DNA from: CAZWDL01 sp964632995
Lineage (GTDB): Bacteria > Bacteroidota > Bacteroidia > Chitinophagales > Saprospiraceae
Length of the DNA: 38,532 nt
Reading direction: 5' to 3'
Assembly: GCA_964632995.1 (NCBI GenBank)
Contig: CAZWDL010000069.1
Span: forward strand, 1 to 38,532
The position numbers were made by a program, and so were the translations under genes. The notes beneath the pieces were generated by a model. The model saw only the letters and a program-made list of their open reading frames with translations, was not told where the DNA came from and did not search any database. Below are positions 1 through 8,475 of this stretch, piece after piece (the stretch's first letter is position 1; every line of letters begins with the position of its first letter).

Positions 1-294
1 GCCGTCGGCGTCCGGCAGGTATAAAATGATCTCGGGTTTTTCCAGCTCAAAGACGCCATCCGACAAAGCAGGATTCAGGTAGTGGTGCCCCATGTTCGGT
101 ACGTAACCTGATACATCGATGAATCCTTCGGCCTCGGCCACGGAAAAGTCGATATACTGGTTCGTCACGGCTTTAAGTTGTTCGACCTCAGCCTCCCAGG
201 CTGTGAGGGGATCTTCCTCTTTATCACAGGCGACAAAAAACAAGGTCGCCAGCATCAGGGTCGTCATCCAACAGGAATGCTTCATTCGTTTCAT
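1..294 (-). CDS. Putative lipoprotein, N-terminal part only (runs off left edge)
   Basis: The reverse strand reads from ATG at 292-294 to the window edge in one frame (98 codons, no stop). The N-terminus is a lipoprotein signal: basic MKRMK, a hydrophobic stretch, then a lipobox ending in VAC followed by DKEED, so the protein should be lipidated and exported. The mature part contains NMGHHYLNPALSDG and EKPEIILYLPDADG, which resembles small secreted Bacteroidota proteins of unknown function. A second in-frame ATG lies three codons in (283-285). The function cannot be assigned and the C-terminus is missing. Confidence 0.7.
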   Translation of the reverse strand, partial: MKRMKHSCWMTTLMLATLFFVACDKEEDPLTAWEAEVEQLKAVTNQYIDFSVAEAEGFIDVSGYVPNMGHHYLNPALSDGVFELEKPEIILYLPDADG

Positions 295-709
295 GATAAT
301 TCTATTTTTTAGTGTTCAGTAAATGATGGACTCAAAACTAGGTACATGCGGCCCGGCATGCTGAAAGGAGAGTTGCAAGTTTTAACAAAATTGTCCCAAA
401 TTGCGATGAATTTTTCCCGCTGCGACAGGAGTGTTAAGGGATGACACAAAAGTGGCAGGAGGAATGGGACGGAAAGAGAACCTTTGTCTATAACTTTTTA
501 CTTTGGCTTGGTATCCAGATAGAATTAACTTTAATTTTTTTGCGGAAATGATTTACGGGAGTTTTTAGACGGGATTGACAGAAAGTTTTCGACAGGTTCC
601 TTAGCAGGATGTTTTTGGAAAGGAATAATAGGATTTCAAGAATTCAGGCATCCTGTAAATCCCAGTTTCCGTAGCATGTGAGCGTCATTTATGAATGAAA
701 TCGGCAGAA
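295..709. other. Non-coding spacer, AT-rich
   Basis: No convincing open frame is present. The stretch is the 5' side of the left lipoprotein gene and leads into two palindromic elements (710-867 and 890-1085). I see no tRNA, riboswitch or clear terminator in it. Confidence 0.5.
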
Positions 710-867
710 AAGTTTAGAAGTTTAGCGCTCGCCCTTCCTACGGACCGTCCGGTCGGGCTTCGCTGTTTAGGAGTTTAGCAGATCTGAAAACGAAATTCCC
801 GGTTTCAGACCTGCTAAACTTCTAAACCAGCCGCCCCGAAGGTGGCGGCGTCTAAACTTCTAAACTT
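710..867. repeat. Modular palindromic repeat, copy 1 of 3
   Basis: The ends are an inverted repeat, AAGTTTAGAAGTTTAG at the left and CTAAACTTCTAAACTT at the right. Between them lie further hairpins: a GCGCTCGCCC / GGGCTTCGCT arm pair around ACGGACCGTCCGG, and CAGATCTGAAA / TTTCAGACCTG. The same architecture recurs at 19702-19858 and, in opposite orientation, at 31990-32116. No coding capacity. Confidence 0.8.
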
Positions 868-889
868 ATTTCATGGTGCGATTTTACAC

Positions 890-1085
890 TAGAAGCCATC
901 TCAAAAACATTTTTGATGGCGAAAAAGAGAAATTTTGGGGCCAGGTGAGGCGCCCATTCAAGAGTGGGGTGTAGGGGCCCTACTCTTGAATCAAAGCATA
1001 GCTAGCTACGTGACGCTTTTTGCAACGAAACATGGCCCCAAAAGGTCCTTTTACAGCCCAAAGGATATTTTTGAGATGGCTTCTA
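890..1085. repeat. MITE-like element with 18-bp perfect terminal inverted repeats
   Basis: The left end 890-907 (TAGAAGCCATCTCAAAAA) is perfectly complementary to the right end 1068-1085. Two further nested inverted pairs lie inside: TTTTGGGGCCA 933-943 with TGGCCCCAAAA 1033-1043, and ATTCAAGAGT 956-965 with ACTCTTGAAT 982-991. There is no reading frame for a transposase. It ends 13 nt before the start codon of the HTCS regulator, so that gene's leader or promoter must come from, or be read through, this element. Confidence 0.7.
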
Positions 1086-1098
1086 AATACCCTGAAAG

Positions 1099-4000
1099 AT
1101 GCGAACAAGCCTAGGATTCTTAATCATCTTACTGACGGCCGGCCTGGCCGGGGCCCAGGATCATTATGTGCTGGAATCGAAATATCCGGTCCATGACCTT
1201 CAGGCGGTGCTCCGGGTGATCGCCGATCCTGAAGATACCCTGACCCGGGAGCGCTTGTTGCTGGATTCGGGGCTGGTTTTCATGCGGGGAGCGGATCTGC
1301 CGAGATACCTGGAAGTCGGGGTTACCTATTGGGGAAAACTGCGCCTGATCGCCAGGGATACCCTGAACGGCTGGGCGCTTCACCTGGAGGACCGGATGAT
1401 CGGCCTGCCCGCCTGGACGAAGAGCAACGGAAAGGTGGATGTGTATGCCTATCACGACCGGGAGCTGATCTTCCATCACCGGACCGGCGTGGAGTATCCC
1501 CGGCGCGAACGCGATAGAGCCGGCCACTGGGTACTCAATCAGATCGCCCTGAATCGCCTGCCGGTCAATACGCCGGTAACGCTTTTGCTCCGGGTGCAGG
1601 GAAACAGCATCGGCTATCCCGCGTATTTTAACCTGAGCGCCCGCAGTCCGGCGCAGGCTCATTACCACCGGATTTACCAGTTTCACAACAGCTTCAATAT
1701 CTTCATGTTCGGGGTGGCTTTTATCATCTTGCTCTATCACGTTCTCCAATTTATGTATCTGCGGCAAAAGGTGTTTTTCTGGTTTTCCCTGTGGCTGTTA
1801 TCCTGCACCCTGACCATGGCTATGGCGACCGGGCTGATCATCGGTGATTTTACGACCTACCGGTTTCCGGTATGGCTGCTGTTGGCCAACAGCGTCTTTT
1901 ACACCTTTTGGTTTTTCGGACGGGAATTCATCAACTCCCGGCAGAAGTTTCCCACCCTGGACAGATACATCCTGGGCGTAGCCCTTTTCGTGCTGGCCGA
2001 GATCGTGGGTACGACCCTTTACGTGCTCATCGCCCGGCCGCAGGCTCATTTCACCGGGGTGGGGTACCATTATCCCTTGCTCCATGTGTATACCATCGCC
2101 AGTTTGATCCTGGCTGTTCTCCTCAGCCTGAAAAAAGATCCCTTTGCCCGGTATTTCGGCCTTGGCGCCCTGATCGGTTCAGCCACACTGATCCTCGGGA
2201 CGCTTTGGAGCATGGGCCTGATTCGCCCCTATATGGATCCCTATCCGGTCGGTATGTTCCTGCAGATTGTGATCTTCTCGTTCGGCATCGCGTACCGGCA
2301 ACAAGTGTTGACCGGCCAGGCGCAGGCGGAAAGACTGCAGGCTCAGCAAACCTACACCGAAATGCAGCGCATGCGAGACCTGGATAACATCAAGTCGCGC
2401 TTTTTCGCCAACATCAGCCACGAATTCCGGACGCCGCTGACCCTGATCTCCGGACCGCTGCAGCAGGCGCGGGAAAGATCCGGGCGATCGGGCACCGAGC
2501 CTTTCCTCCACCTGGACGAAAAGGCCTACACCGTCATCCAAAAAAATACCGAGCGACTCCATCATCTGGTCGATCAGTTGCTGGAGCTGTCGAAACTGGA
2601 AAGCGGCCAGATGCATCTCTCCCTCCGGCGGGGCGGCCTGATGGCCTTTATCCGTTCGGTGCTGTATTCCTTTGAAAGTATGGCGGAGCGGCGAAATATC
2701 AACCTGCACACCCACTGCTCGACGGATGATCCGCAGGCATTTTACGATGCCGACAAACTTGAAAAGATACTAACCAACCTGCTGGCCAATGCCTTTAAAT
2801 ATACGCCCGACGGCGGAACGGTCACCGCCGTGATCGACCTGGAGCCCGGCCTTCTAAGGCTGGAAGTATCCGATACCGGCGCCAGCCTTCTAAGGCTGGA
2901 CAAAGTCGGAAGTCGGAAAGCGGCCATACGGCTCTTCGCTACGCTTCGAGAAGTCGGAAAGATCNNNNNNNNNNGACAATCACCGCCGTGATCGACCTGG
3001 GGCCTGACCATCTCAGCATGGAAGTATCCGACACCGGCAAAGGGATTGACAAAGCGGAGATCAAGCATATCTTCGAGCGCTTTTACCGGGTAGAGGGCTC
3101 CGAGAAAAAGGGATCGGGCATCGGTCTGGCCCTGACAAAAGAACTGGTCGACCTGCATCAGGGCTCTATCCGGGTAGAGAGCGTCAAGGGCATGGGCACG
3201 ACCTTTAGGGTCCGGCTGCCCATCTCCCTGAAGGAGCTTCCCGAAGCGATTTCGGTCCGCGAAACGCCTGGGGAGGCGGCTGCTTCCGGGCCGGAGCTCC
3301 CGGCGCCGGAAGCGGTCCGGGCTGCCGAAGGAAGGCCGGACCCGGCTATCCCGGAAGGAAAAGACCGGCCGGTGGTGCTGCTGGTGGAGGACAATGCCGA
3401 ACTCCTGGAGCTGATCTCGGACATGCTGGCCCCCCATTACCGGCTCTTATCCGCCGGCGACGGCGCGCAGGGCGAACGCATGGCCTTCGAGCACATTCCG
3501 GACATCGTGATCAGCGATGTGATGATGCCGAAAAAAGATGGGTATCAATTGTGCCATTCGCTGAAAAACAACCCGAAGACCAGCCATATTCCCATCATTA
3601 TGCTGACCGCCAAAGCCGGGCAGGATCACAAAATGGAAGGGCTCATCCAGGGCGCCGACTCCTATCTGACCAAGCCCTTCGACCCTCGGGAGCTGCGCAT
3701 ACGGCTGAAAAACCTGATCGAAGCCCGGGAGAAGCTATGGGTGCACTTTAAAAGCCTGGACATGTTCCTGGCCGATGACCTGGAGATCGCTTCCCTCGAT
3801 GATCGCTTCCTGCAGGACGTCTTTCAAAGCATCAAGGACAACCTGGACAACGAGCAGTTCGGGGTGGAGGAGATCGCGCGGAAGGTCGGGTTCAGTCGTT
3901 CGCAACTGCACCGCAAGCTGAAGGCGCTGCTGGGCAAATCCCCTAATCAACTCATCGTGGAGGTGCGCCTGAACAAAGCCCACCGTTTGCTCAAACAAGG

Positions 4001-4121
4001 CGCGGGATCGGTCTCGGAAGTAGCGTATTCGGTCGGCTACTCCAACCTCTCCTACTTCGCCAAGAGCTTTAAGCGCAAATTTGGTCTGCTTCCGAGTAAG
4101 GTGGAGGGGGAACTTCCGTGA
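1099..4121 (+). CDS. Hybrid two-component system protein: 7TM-DISM sensor, histidine kinase, receiver, AraC-type HTH (interrupted by scaffold gap)
   Basis: One gene split by ten N at 2965-2974. Order: signal peptide (1-20, ends AGAQ); extracytoplasmic 7TMR-DISM-like domain (about 30-185); a seven-helix membrane block (about 195-400); coiled linker; HisKA with H-box FFANISHEFRTPL (phospho-His H441); HATPase with N-box NLLANAFKYT. After the gap follow the G1 and G2 boxes (VSDTGKGID, GSGIGLAL), a receiver with DIVISDVMMP (phospho-Asp codon 3515-3517), and a C-terminal AraC HTH (VSEVAYSVGYSNLSYFAKSFKRKFG). These features match HTCS regulators, which sense a periplasmic ligand and activate neighbouring genes. 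The frames on the two sides of the gap differ, and about 60 bp encoding TAVIDL...VSDTG occurs on both sides, so the join is an assembly artefact rather than a proven mutation. The target genes are unknown; it stands alone. Stop TGA 4119-4121. Confidence 0.85.
2965..2974. other. Scaffold gap (10 N) inside the HTCS gene
   Basis: The left contig end (about 2881-2964) leaves the kinase frame into palindromic repeat sequence (CCAGCCTTCTAAGGCTGG and a GTCGGAAGTCGG motif that also occurs at 9600-9652). The right contig restarts in the kinase G1 region. The two flanks overlap in homologous sequence, so the true gap may be negative. Confidence 0.85.
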
Positions 4122-4188
4122 GGGGAAGAATGGATGTTCTTGATCAACTGGGATGAACTCAGGTTGCAGGAAATGAAGTTGCCGGAAG

Positions 4189-4255
4189 CCCCTCTACTTA
4201 AAAGGAGAGGGGATTGTCCTGTGGAATTCGCGAAGCGAAGATTCCACAAGGTTAG
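4189..4255. repeat. Nested palindromes downstream of the HTCS gene
   Basis: CCCCTCT (4189-4195) pairs with AGAGGGG (4206-4212), followed by a second hairpin GTGGAA (4221-4226) with TTCCAC (4242-4247) around a TTCGCGAAGCGAAG loop. The second hairpin appears to sit inside the sequence following the first. The remaining spacer to 4616 holds a copy of CCGGTTCAGACAATTGC that recurs near 8394, and no convincing gene. Confidence 0.45.
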
Positions 4256-4527
4256 GGTGAGGTGTATACGGTGGTTAGCCCGTGTTACCCCCGGGCCTTA
4301 CCATTCCGGTTCAGACAATTGCCTAAGCGCTGACTTGGGAGGGCTGTACTTCCATGACCCGCGAAGGCGGAACAAGGACAGAACTTCAAGTCCCCGTCTG
4401 ATTTCAGGGAAGTATGGGAAAAAGTCGCTTAGCCTGGTCATGTAACGAATATTTCTTTTCCTCCCCCCCTTCACCGGCTGTTCAGACAGATAGGCTGAGG
4501 AAAATACAGCTTATTGCGATAAATTGT

Positions 4528-4535
4528 TATTTTTG
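4528..4535 (+). promoter_or_regulatory. Candidate Bacteroidota -7 box (TATTTTTG)
   Basis: TATTTTTG fits the TAnnTTTG consensus of the primary sigma factor of Bacteroidota and lies about 80 nt upstream of the KAS III start in an otherwise empty AT-rich stretch. No clear -33 box is seen. Confidence 0.3.
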
Positions 4536-4616
4536 GAAATACGATGAGCATCATCAGGCAGTAAAATACTGCGCCGAAAACTACTTTCAACACGAGAACC
4601 CAAAAGTCAGGAAACG

Positions 4617-5755
4617 ATGAAAACCAGTCATGCCAGGATCACGGGTATTGGCGCTTATTACCCCGAGAAGGTTCAAACGAATAAAGCGTTTCACGCCACC
4701 CAATTCCTCAAAGATTACGATGTCGTCAATCCCAAACCCGGCAGCGCGATTGCCGCAAAGTTTGAAGAGATCACCGAAATTCGCGAGCGGCGTTATGCTG
4801 CCGGCGATATCCGGACCTCGGACATGGCGGCCATGGCGGCGGAGCATGCGATCGAAGACGCCGGGGTCGACCGCGAGACGATCGACTACCTCATCGTGGC
4901 GCACAACTTCGGCGATGTCGATCCGGCGACCGGCAATACCGATCAGGTGCCCAACCTGGCGGCCCGCGTCAAGGGCAAGCTGGGCATCCGGAATCCGCGC
5001 TGTGTGGCCTACGACCTGCTCTTCGGCTGTCCGGGCTGGGTGCAGGGCCTGATCCAGGCCGACTATTACCTGCGCACCGGCGAGGTGCAGCGCGTCCTGG
5101 TCATCGGCGCCGATACGGTAGCGCGCGTCGCCGATCCCGCCGATATGGACTATATGCTGTATGCCGACGGCGCCGGCGCGGTGCTCCTGGAGTCGGGCGC
5201 CGGAAAGGGCGGCGTCATCGCTCACCGGGCCGTCTCCCAACGGAAGCGGCATCGCGAAAAACGCCAATCCGCCGGTTGNNNNNNNNNNGGGCCGTCTCCC
5301 ACTGCGCCGATGAGCTGAGCTACCTGCGAATGGATAAGGCCTTCGACCAGTCGACCGAAAACAACCGTCTCTACCTCAAGATGAACGGCAGGAAAGTATA
5401 TCGCTACGCCGTCGAGACGGTGCCGCAGCTCATCCTCGACTGTCTGCACGAGCAGGGCCTGAAACTGGAGGAGGTGCGGTACGTGCTGATCCACCAGGCC
5501 AACGGCAAAATGCTGCGCGTCATGGCCAAGCGCCTGTTCGAGCTGGCGGACGAACTGCCTTTCGACGAAGCCGTCTTTCCCATGAACGTGCAGCAGATGG
5601 GCAACAACTCCGTGGCGACCATCCCGACCCTGCTGGATCAATTGACAAAAAAAGAACTCAATGAGCGGGGACTGAAAGCAGACGACCTCCTGGTCTTCGC
5701 CTCCGTCGGCGCAGGTATGCACGCGAATTGCCTGCTGTACAGGGTGGGGGAGTAG
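4617..5755 (+). CDS. 3-oxoacyl-ACP synthase III family protein (KAS III / FabH-like), interrupted by scaffold gap
   Basis: The two halves form one thiolase-fold condensing enzyme. The first has the nucleophile motif DLLFGCPGWVQGL (Cys138). The second has LIHQANGKMLR (active-site His) and NNSVATIPTLL (active-site Asn), giving the Cys-His-Asn triad of decarboxylating KAS III enzymes. The start ATG 4617 gives the typical N-terminus ARITGIGAYYPE. The ten N at 5279-5288 interrupt it: GGGCCGTCTCCCA occurs on both sides, and joining at that overlap gives IAHRAVSHCADELSYL in frame, about 360 aa, near family length. The 40 bases at 5239-5278 are then a spurious contig end. It may prime fatty-acid synthesis or make a secondary acyl product; the longer FGDVDPATGNTDQVPN loop differs from housekeeping FabH. 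No operon partners are present. Confidence 0.85.
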
Positions 5756-5893
5756 CTTGTTTGGAGATTCGTCCAGTAGTTTTTCATGTAAAACTTTCAC
5801 GTGATTTTCGAATCGGGATCTTGCATGATAGGAAAGCGGAAGTCGGATTTTTCCTTGTTTTTGTTGAAGTCAATCATAGACAAGCGTCCATAG

Positions 5894-6115
5894 TCGCCTC
5901 GATTTTTCGCACCAAAACCAGTAGGGCATGTTGATGAAACGCACCTGACCTTCAGTTCACTGAGCAGCACGGATATGGCCTGTCCGGGCACGGATGTGCC
6001 GGATCGTTTCCAGGCTGCGCTTTCGGCCGTGCGTTCTTACACTATCGGTAACGGCCGCCTGATCCTGCTCGATGACGAAGGCCGGGAGCTACTGCGCTTC
6101 AAGAAGCTGGATTGA
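5894..6115 (+). pseudogene. META-domain (DUF306/HslJ-like) C-terminal fragment
   Basis: A short frame ending at TGA 6113-6115 reads DETHLTFSSLSSTDMACPG, then RFQAALSAVRSYTI and GRLILLDDEGRELLRFKKLD. This is the C-terminal half of a META domain (L-x-F, T-x-M-A-C-P, F-x-x-A-L, Y-x-I, L-x-L-x-D). An in-frame TAG at 5891-5893 and the absence of an upstream ATG leave no start. The N-terminal half of the domain is missing, and the sequence immediately upstream (5760-5925) is AT-rich and unrelated. I read it as a gene truncated by a rearrangement or insertion. The region 5756-5893 holds nothing else recognisable. Confidence 0.6.
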
Positions 6116-6208
6116 ACCCAATGCTGATCCACCGGTATCGCGCCTCCGGCAAGGTGGAGGAGAGGCTTACGCGTAATGCTCACGACTTGATCTGACAGCG
6201 CCCCCCAA

Positions 6209-6604
6209 TCACTTCTCCAACCCAATCTCTCTCGCCAATCCCGGCGCGTGCTTCCGAATCATCCGTTCCAGATCGGCCAGCCGTTGTTCCTGCAGGTGGT
6301 TGACGCGTTCCAGGGTGTGAACCTGTTTTTTGAGCGCCTCGTACTGAGCCCGGTAGTCGATGGGAGGGGAGGAAGGGGCTTTTGATCCGGCTGGTGCTTC
6401 CTTTTCCAGATCCCGGTTGACCAGGCTGTTGAGGTCGACGTTGAAGATGTCGCATAGTTGGAGGGCGACTTCTAATGGAGGGGTGGATTTCCCTTTTTCG
6501 TAGTCACTTATAGTGGCTTTAGTCTTATCCAGTACCTTGGAAAGATCTTCCTGGGTGAGTCCCTTTCTCTTTCTTAACGTCTTGATATTGTTGCTAATGT
6601 GCAT
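6209..6604 (-). CDS. XRE-family transcriptional regulator with C-terminal coiled coil
   Basis: 131 aa. Residues about 5-62 form a HTH_3 (Cro/C1-type) domain: NIKTLRKRKGLTQEDLSKVL, ATISDYEKGKSTPPLEVALQ. After a short linker the C-terminal 50 residues are a heptad-rich coiled coil (QYEALKKQVHTLERVNHLQEQRLADLERMI), suggesting dimerisation. Monocistronic. Start ATG 6602-6604; an imperfect palindrome 15-52 nt upstream is a candidate autoregulatory operator. It resembles small cytosolic XRE regulators common in Bacteroidota, and no phage genes are adjacent. Confidence 0.9.
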   Translation of the reverse strand: MHISNNIKTLRKRKGLTQEDLSKVLDKTKATISDYEKGKSTPPLEVALQLCDIFNVDLNSLVNRDLEKEAPAGSKAPSSPPIDYRAQYEALKKQVHTLERVNHLQEQRLADLERMIRKHAPGLAREIGLEK

Positions 6605-6619
6605 TATAAAAGCATAACC

Positions 6620-6656
6620 ATCAAATTAAATTTTACTTTTGTAAGATTAAATTTGA
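6620..6656. promoter_or_regulatory. Imperfect inverted repeat, candidate operator of the XRE gene
   Basis: ATCAAATTAAATTTTA (6620-6635) pairs with TAAGATTAAATTTGAT (6641/2-6656) at 14 of 16 positions, with a 6-nt centre. It lies just upstream of the XRE start and contains a TAAATTTG box reading rightward, so it could regulate in both directions. Confidence 0.45.
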
Positions 6657-6924
6657 TAAATTCATTTTGTTTTACTATTTTGCTTCAGCAAAGCTGAAAA
6701 CAATTAACGCAATTTAAAAACTCTGGACTACAATCCGGCCATTGTAGCCTGTGAAATTTATTTGCTCTTTAGTTTCACTTTTTTAGCCGAATTTTTCTAT
6801 CCCATACAATGCGCGAGGACACCGGCAAAGCCAATGCTCTGCCCTTAAATTCCATTGCCGGGAACTCAATTTCTTTTTGCACCGTTAAAATTTTATTGTT
6901 ATGCTTATTGCAGCAATCATCCTG

Positions 6925-7149
6925 ATGCCGGTCATCGCAACTGTGGCGGGCGTGAAGATATATATGTATATGCGGGATCACAATCCCCCGCATTTTCACG
7001 CTCAGCACGGCGGCGACGAGGAAGTGTTTGACCTTGAGGGCAATCACCTGCGCGGCGGTATCAACCGGAAGAAGGGTAAGAAGGTGAAGAAGTGGGCGAA
7101 GGAGAATGAGGAGATGTTGAAGGACAAATGGGATGAGTTTCAGCAATAG
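6925..7149 (+). CDS. DUF4160 domain protein
   Basis: About 75 aa. The diagnostic motif is VKIYMYMRDHNPPHFHAQHGG, and the C-terminus is rich in Lys/Glu. I chose ATG 6925 (MPVIATVAGVKI) because family members begin with MP-I just before this motif; an in-frame ATG at 6901 would add eight hydrophobic residues. The stop at 7147-7149 is followed 25 nt later by the DUF2442 gene on the same strand. DUF4160 and DUF2442 genes are often paired and have been suggested to behave like toxin-antitoxin modules; that role is not demonstrated here. Confidence 0.8.
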   Translation: MPVIATVAGVKIYMYMRDHNPPHFHAQHGGDEEVFDLEGNHLRGGINRKKGKKVKKWAKENEEMLKDKWDEFQQ

Positions 7150-7174
7150 TTTATAATTTGAAAGCAATAGTATC

Positions 7175-7621
7175 ATGATCAGCGAATCCTACATCCTCGG
7201 ACAATTCAATCAACGTCCTCTTCAAGAGCAGGTCGATCTTTTAATGCAGGCCCTCGACCACATGCAGGCTGGCGATCGCCGCAGCAAAGCCGAATGCATT
7301 GCCCTTGCGATGGGGATTCCGCTTTTTCCCAAGGTCGAGCGCATTGTGGAGATAGATGGGTATACCATCAGAATCAGCTTCCAAAACGGAGAGGAGCGGG
7401 TGATCGATTTTCAAGGCTTTCTTGATCCGAAGCGCCGCCTGGAACAGCAGCTGCTGGAAGATTCCGGCAAGTTCACCGCTGTAGAAGTGCAGGATGGTAC
7501 GCTGGTGTGGCCGTCGGTGGGCATCGAATTGACGGATGAGCAAGGAAATGCAGTAGTTTACCCCTATGATGTGGATCCCGGGATGCTGTACGAAGCGGGT
7601 AGGGCGGTGATCGTACACTGA
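7175..7621 (+). CDS. DUF2442-like protein, partner of the DUF4160 gene
   Basis: 148 aa. The C-terminal 95 residues follow the DUF2442 pattern: short beta strands (YTIRISFQNGEERVIDFQGFL), then a GKFTAVEVQDGTLVWPSVG strand and an acidic PGMLYEAGR end. The N-terminal 45 residues (SESYILGQFNQRPLQEQVDLL) are an extension that I do not recognise. Start ATG 7175. Co-directional with the DUF4160 gene with a 25-nt gap, presumably one transcript. Confidence 0.75.
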   Translation: MISESYILGQFNQRPLQEQVDLLMQALDHMQAGDRRSKAECIALAMGIPLFPKVERIVEIDGYTIRISFQNGEERVIDFQGFLDPKRRLEQQLLEDSGKFTAVEVQDGTLVWPSVGIELTDEQGNAVVYPYDVDPGMLYEAGRAVIVH

Positions 7622-7678
7622 ATTTTCAGGAAGTTTCTTGATTGATTGTTGCAAAGCGAAAGGGGTAGTGCATACTCA

Positions 7679-8029
7679 TCATTCCCATTTTTCAATAATG
7701 GGTTCATCCAGCGTATTTTCAACCACACTGATAAAAGAAATGTAAAACCATTGCTTAAAAAGGTCCCAGGAGCGGTTTTTCGGCCAACGTTGCTCTTCTT
7801 CACTCCATCCCCAGAGTTCCATCTCAAAAATGTACAGGTAATTGCGTTTCAGCCAAGCCATGGCCTCTTCGGTGTCAAAAAACTCCGGTGTCAGGTAAAT
7901 CGTGCCGTTGTCGTGTTCCAGCGGATCAGTTACGGGATCAATTTTTAATTCCGGCATGATCTGATTGACCCATTCGAAAAGGGGCGGGCGGCCTGCGATG
8001 AAAACGGCATTGCGATTGATCGGCGGCAT
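7679..8029 (-). CDS. Conserved hypothetical protein
   Basis: 116 aa from ATG 8027-8029 (a TTG two codons upstream is less likely). It is tryptophan- and acid-rich, with FIAGRPPLFEWVNQIMPE, GTIYLTPEFFDTEEAMAWLK, and WGWSEEEQRWPKNRSWDLFKQWF. It has no signal peptide or membrane segment, so it is probably cytosolic. It resembles small uncharacterised Bacteroidota proteins with the W-P-x-x-x-x-W-x-L-F-x-x-W-F ending, but I can name no function. Convergent with the DUF4160/DUF2442 pair; its 5' side abuts a repeat element. Confidence 0.75.
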   Translation of the reverse strand: MPPINRNAVFIAGRPPLFEWVNQIMPELKIDPVTDPLEHDNGTIYLTPEFFDTEEAMAWLKRNYLYIFEMELWGWSEEEQRWPKNRSWDLFKQWFYISFISVVENTLDEPIIEKWE

Positions 8030-8055
8030 GTGCAATGAGTTGTGGTAGTACCTGC

Positions 8056-8224
8056 CTAAGAAGTGATTTAGACTTTTCTTACTGGCCTATCAAAAACGTC
8101 TTTTTGCCCCATTTCGGGCTTCTTTTTCGTTGCGTAGCGCCGCTATGCGCCTCAAAACAAACCCAAAATGGAACGAAAATCCTGTTTTCTCGGCTGCAGC
8201 AGAAAAGTCTAAACCACTTCTAAG
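8056..8224. repeat. Non-autonomous element with 24-bp terminal inverted repeats
   Basis: The left end 8056-8079 (CTAAGAAGTGATTTAGACTT, then TTCT) and the right end 8201-8224 are inverted repeats with two mismatches. The interior has a near-palindrome GCGTAGCGCCGCTATGC and no coding frame. The whole 169-bp unit looks like a MITE or large hairpin, built like the 890-1085 element but with different sequence. Confidence 0.65.
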
Positions 8225-8322
8225 GTAACTCATTTTTTCTCTTATTTCAACAAATGCCGTTCCAACTCATCCCGGCATGTGTTAAGTCCGGAACCTCTGC
8301 TTCACTTTGTAGTGCGAGAGAA

Positions 8323-8353
8323 CCCAGGAGGTCCTGGGAAAGGACCTCCTGGG
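8323..8353. repeat. Perfect 12-bp hairpin
   Basis: CCCAGGAGGTCC (8323-8334) and GGACCTCCTGGG (8342-8353) flank a 7-nt loop. Each arm is itself near-palindromic. There is no T-run, so it is not a standard terminator. It lies in the 3' spacer between two minus-strand genes. Confidence 0.6.
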
Positions 8354-8430
8354 AGGGGGGAGGTATCCCGGTCATCTTTTCATCCCGGCCATCCCGGTTC
8401 AGACAATTACGTAAGGGCAGTAACGAGCAG

Positions 8431-8462
8431 AGAGGAGGCGCCCTTAAAGACGCCGCCGCTCG
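8431..8462. repeat. GC-rich 3'-hairpin family, copy A
   Basis: A GGAGGCGCCC-TTAAAG-ACGCCGCC type stem-loop starts 14 nt beyond the stop of the MocA-like gene that ends at 8476. Related hairpins occupy the same position after the LysE and GH16 genes. It probably acts as a transcript 3' end or stabiliser rather than being random. Confidence 0.5.
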
Positions 8463-8475
8463 CCGCCGCTCGTGA

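Noticed and set aside
4134..4445. 103-codon plus-strand frame downstream of the HTCS gene
   Set aside because: It runs through palindromic repeats and has no family-like sequence.
7646..7948. 100-codon plus-strand frame
   Set aside because: Antisense of the conserved hypothetical at 7679-8029.
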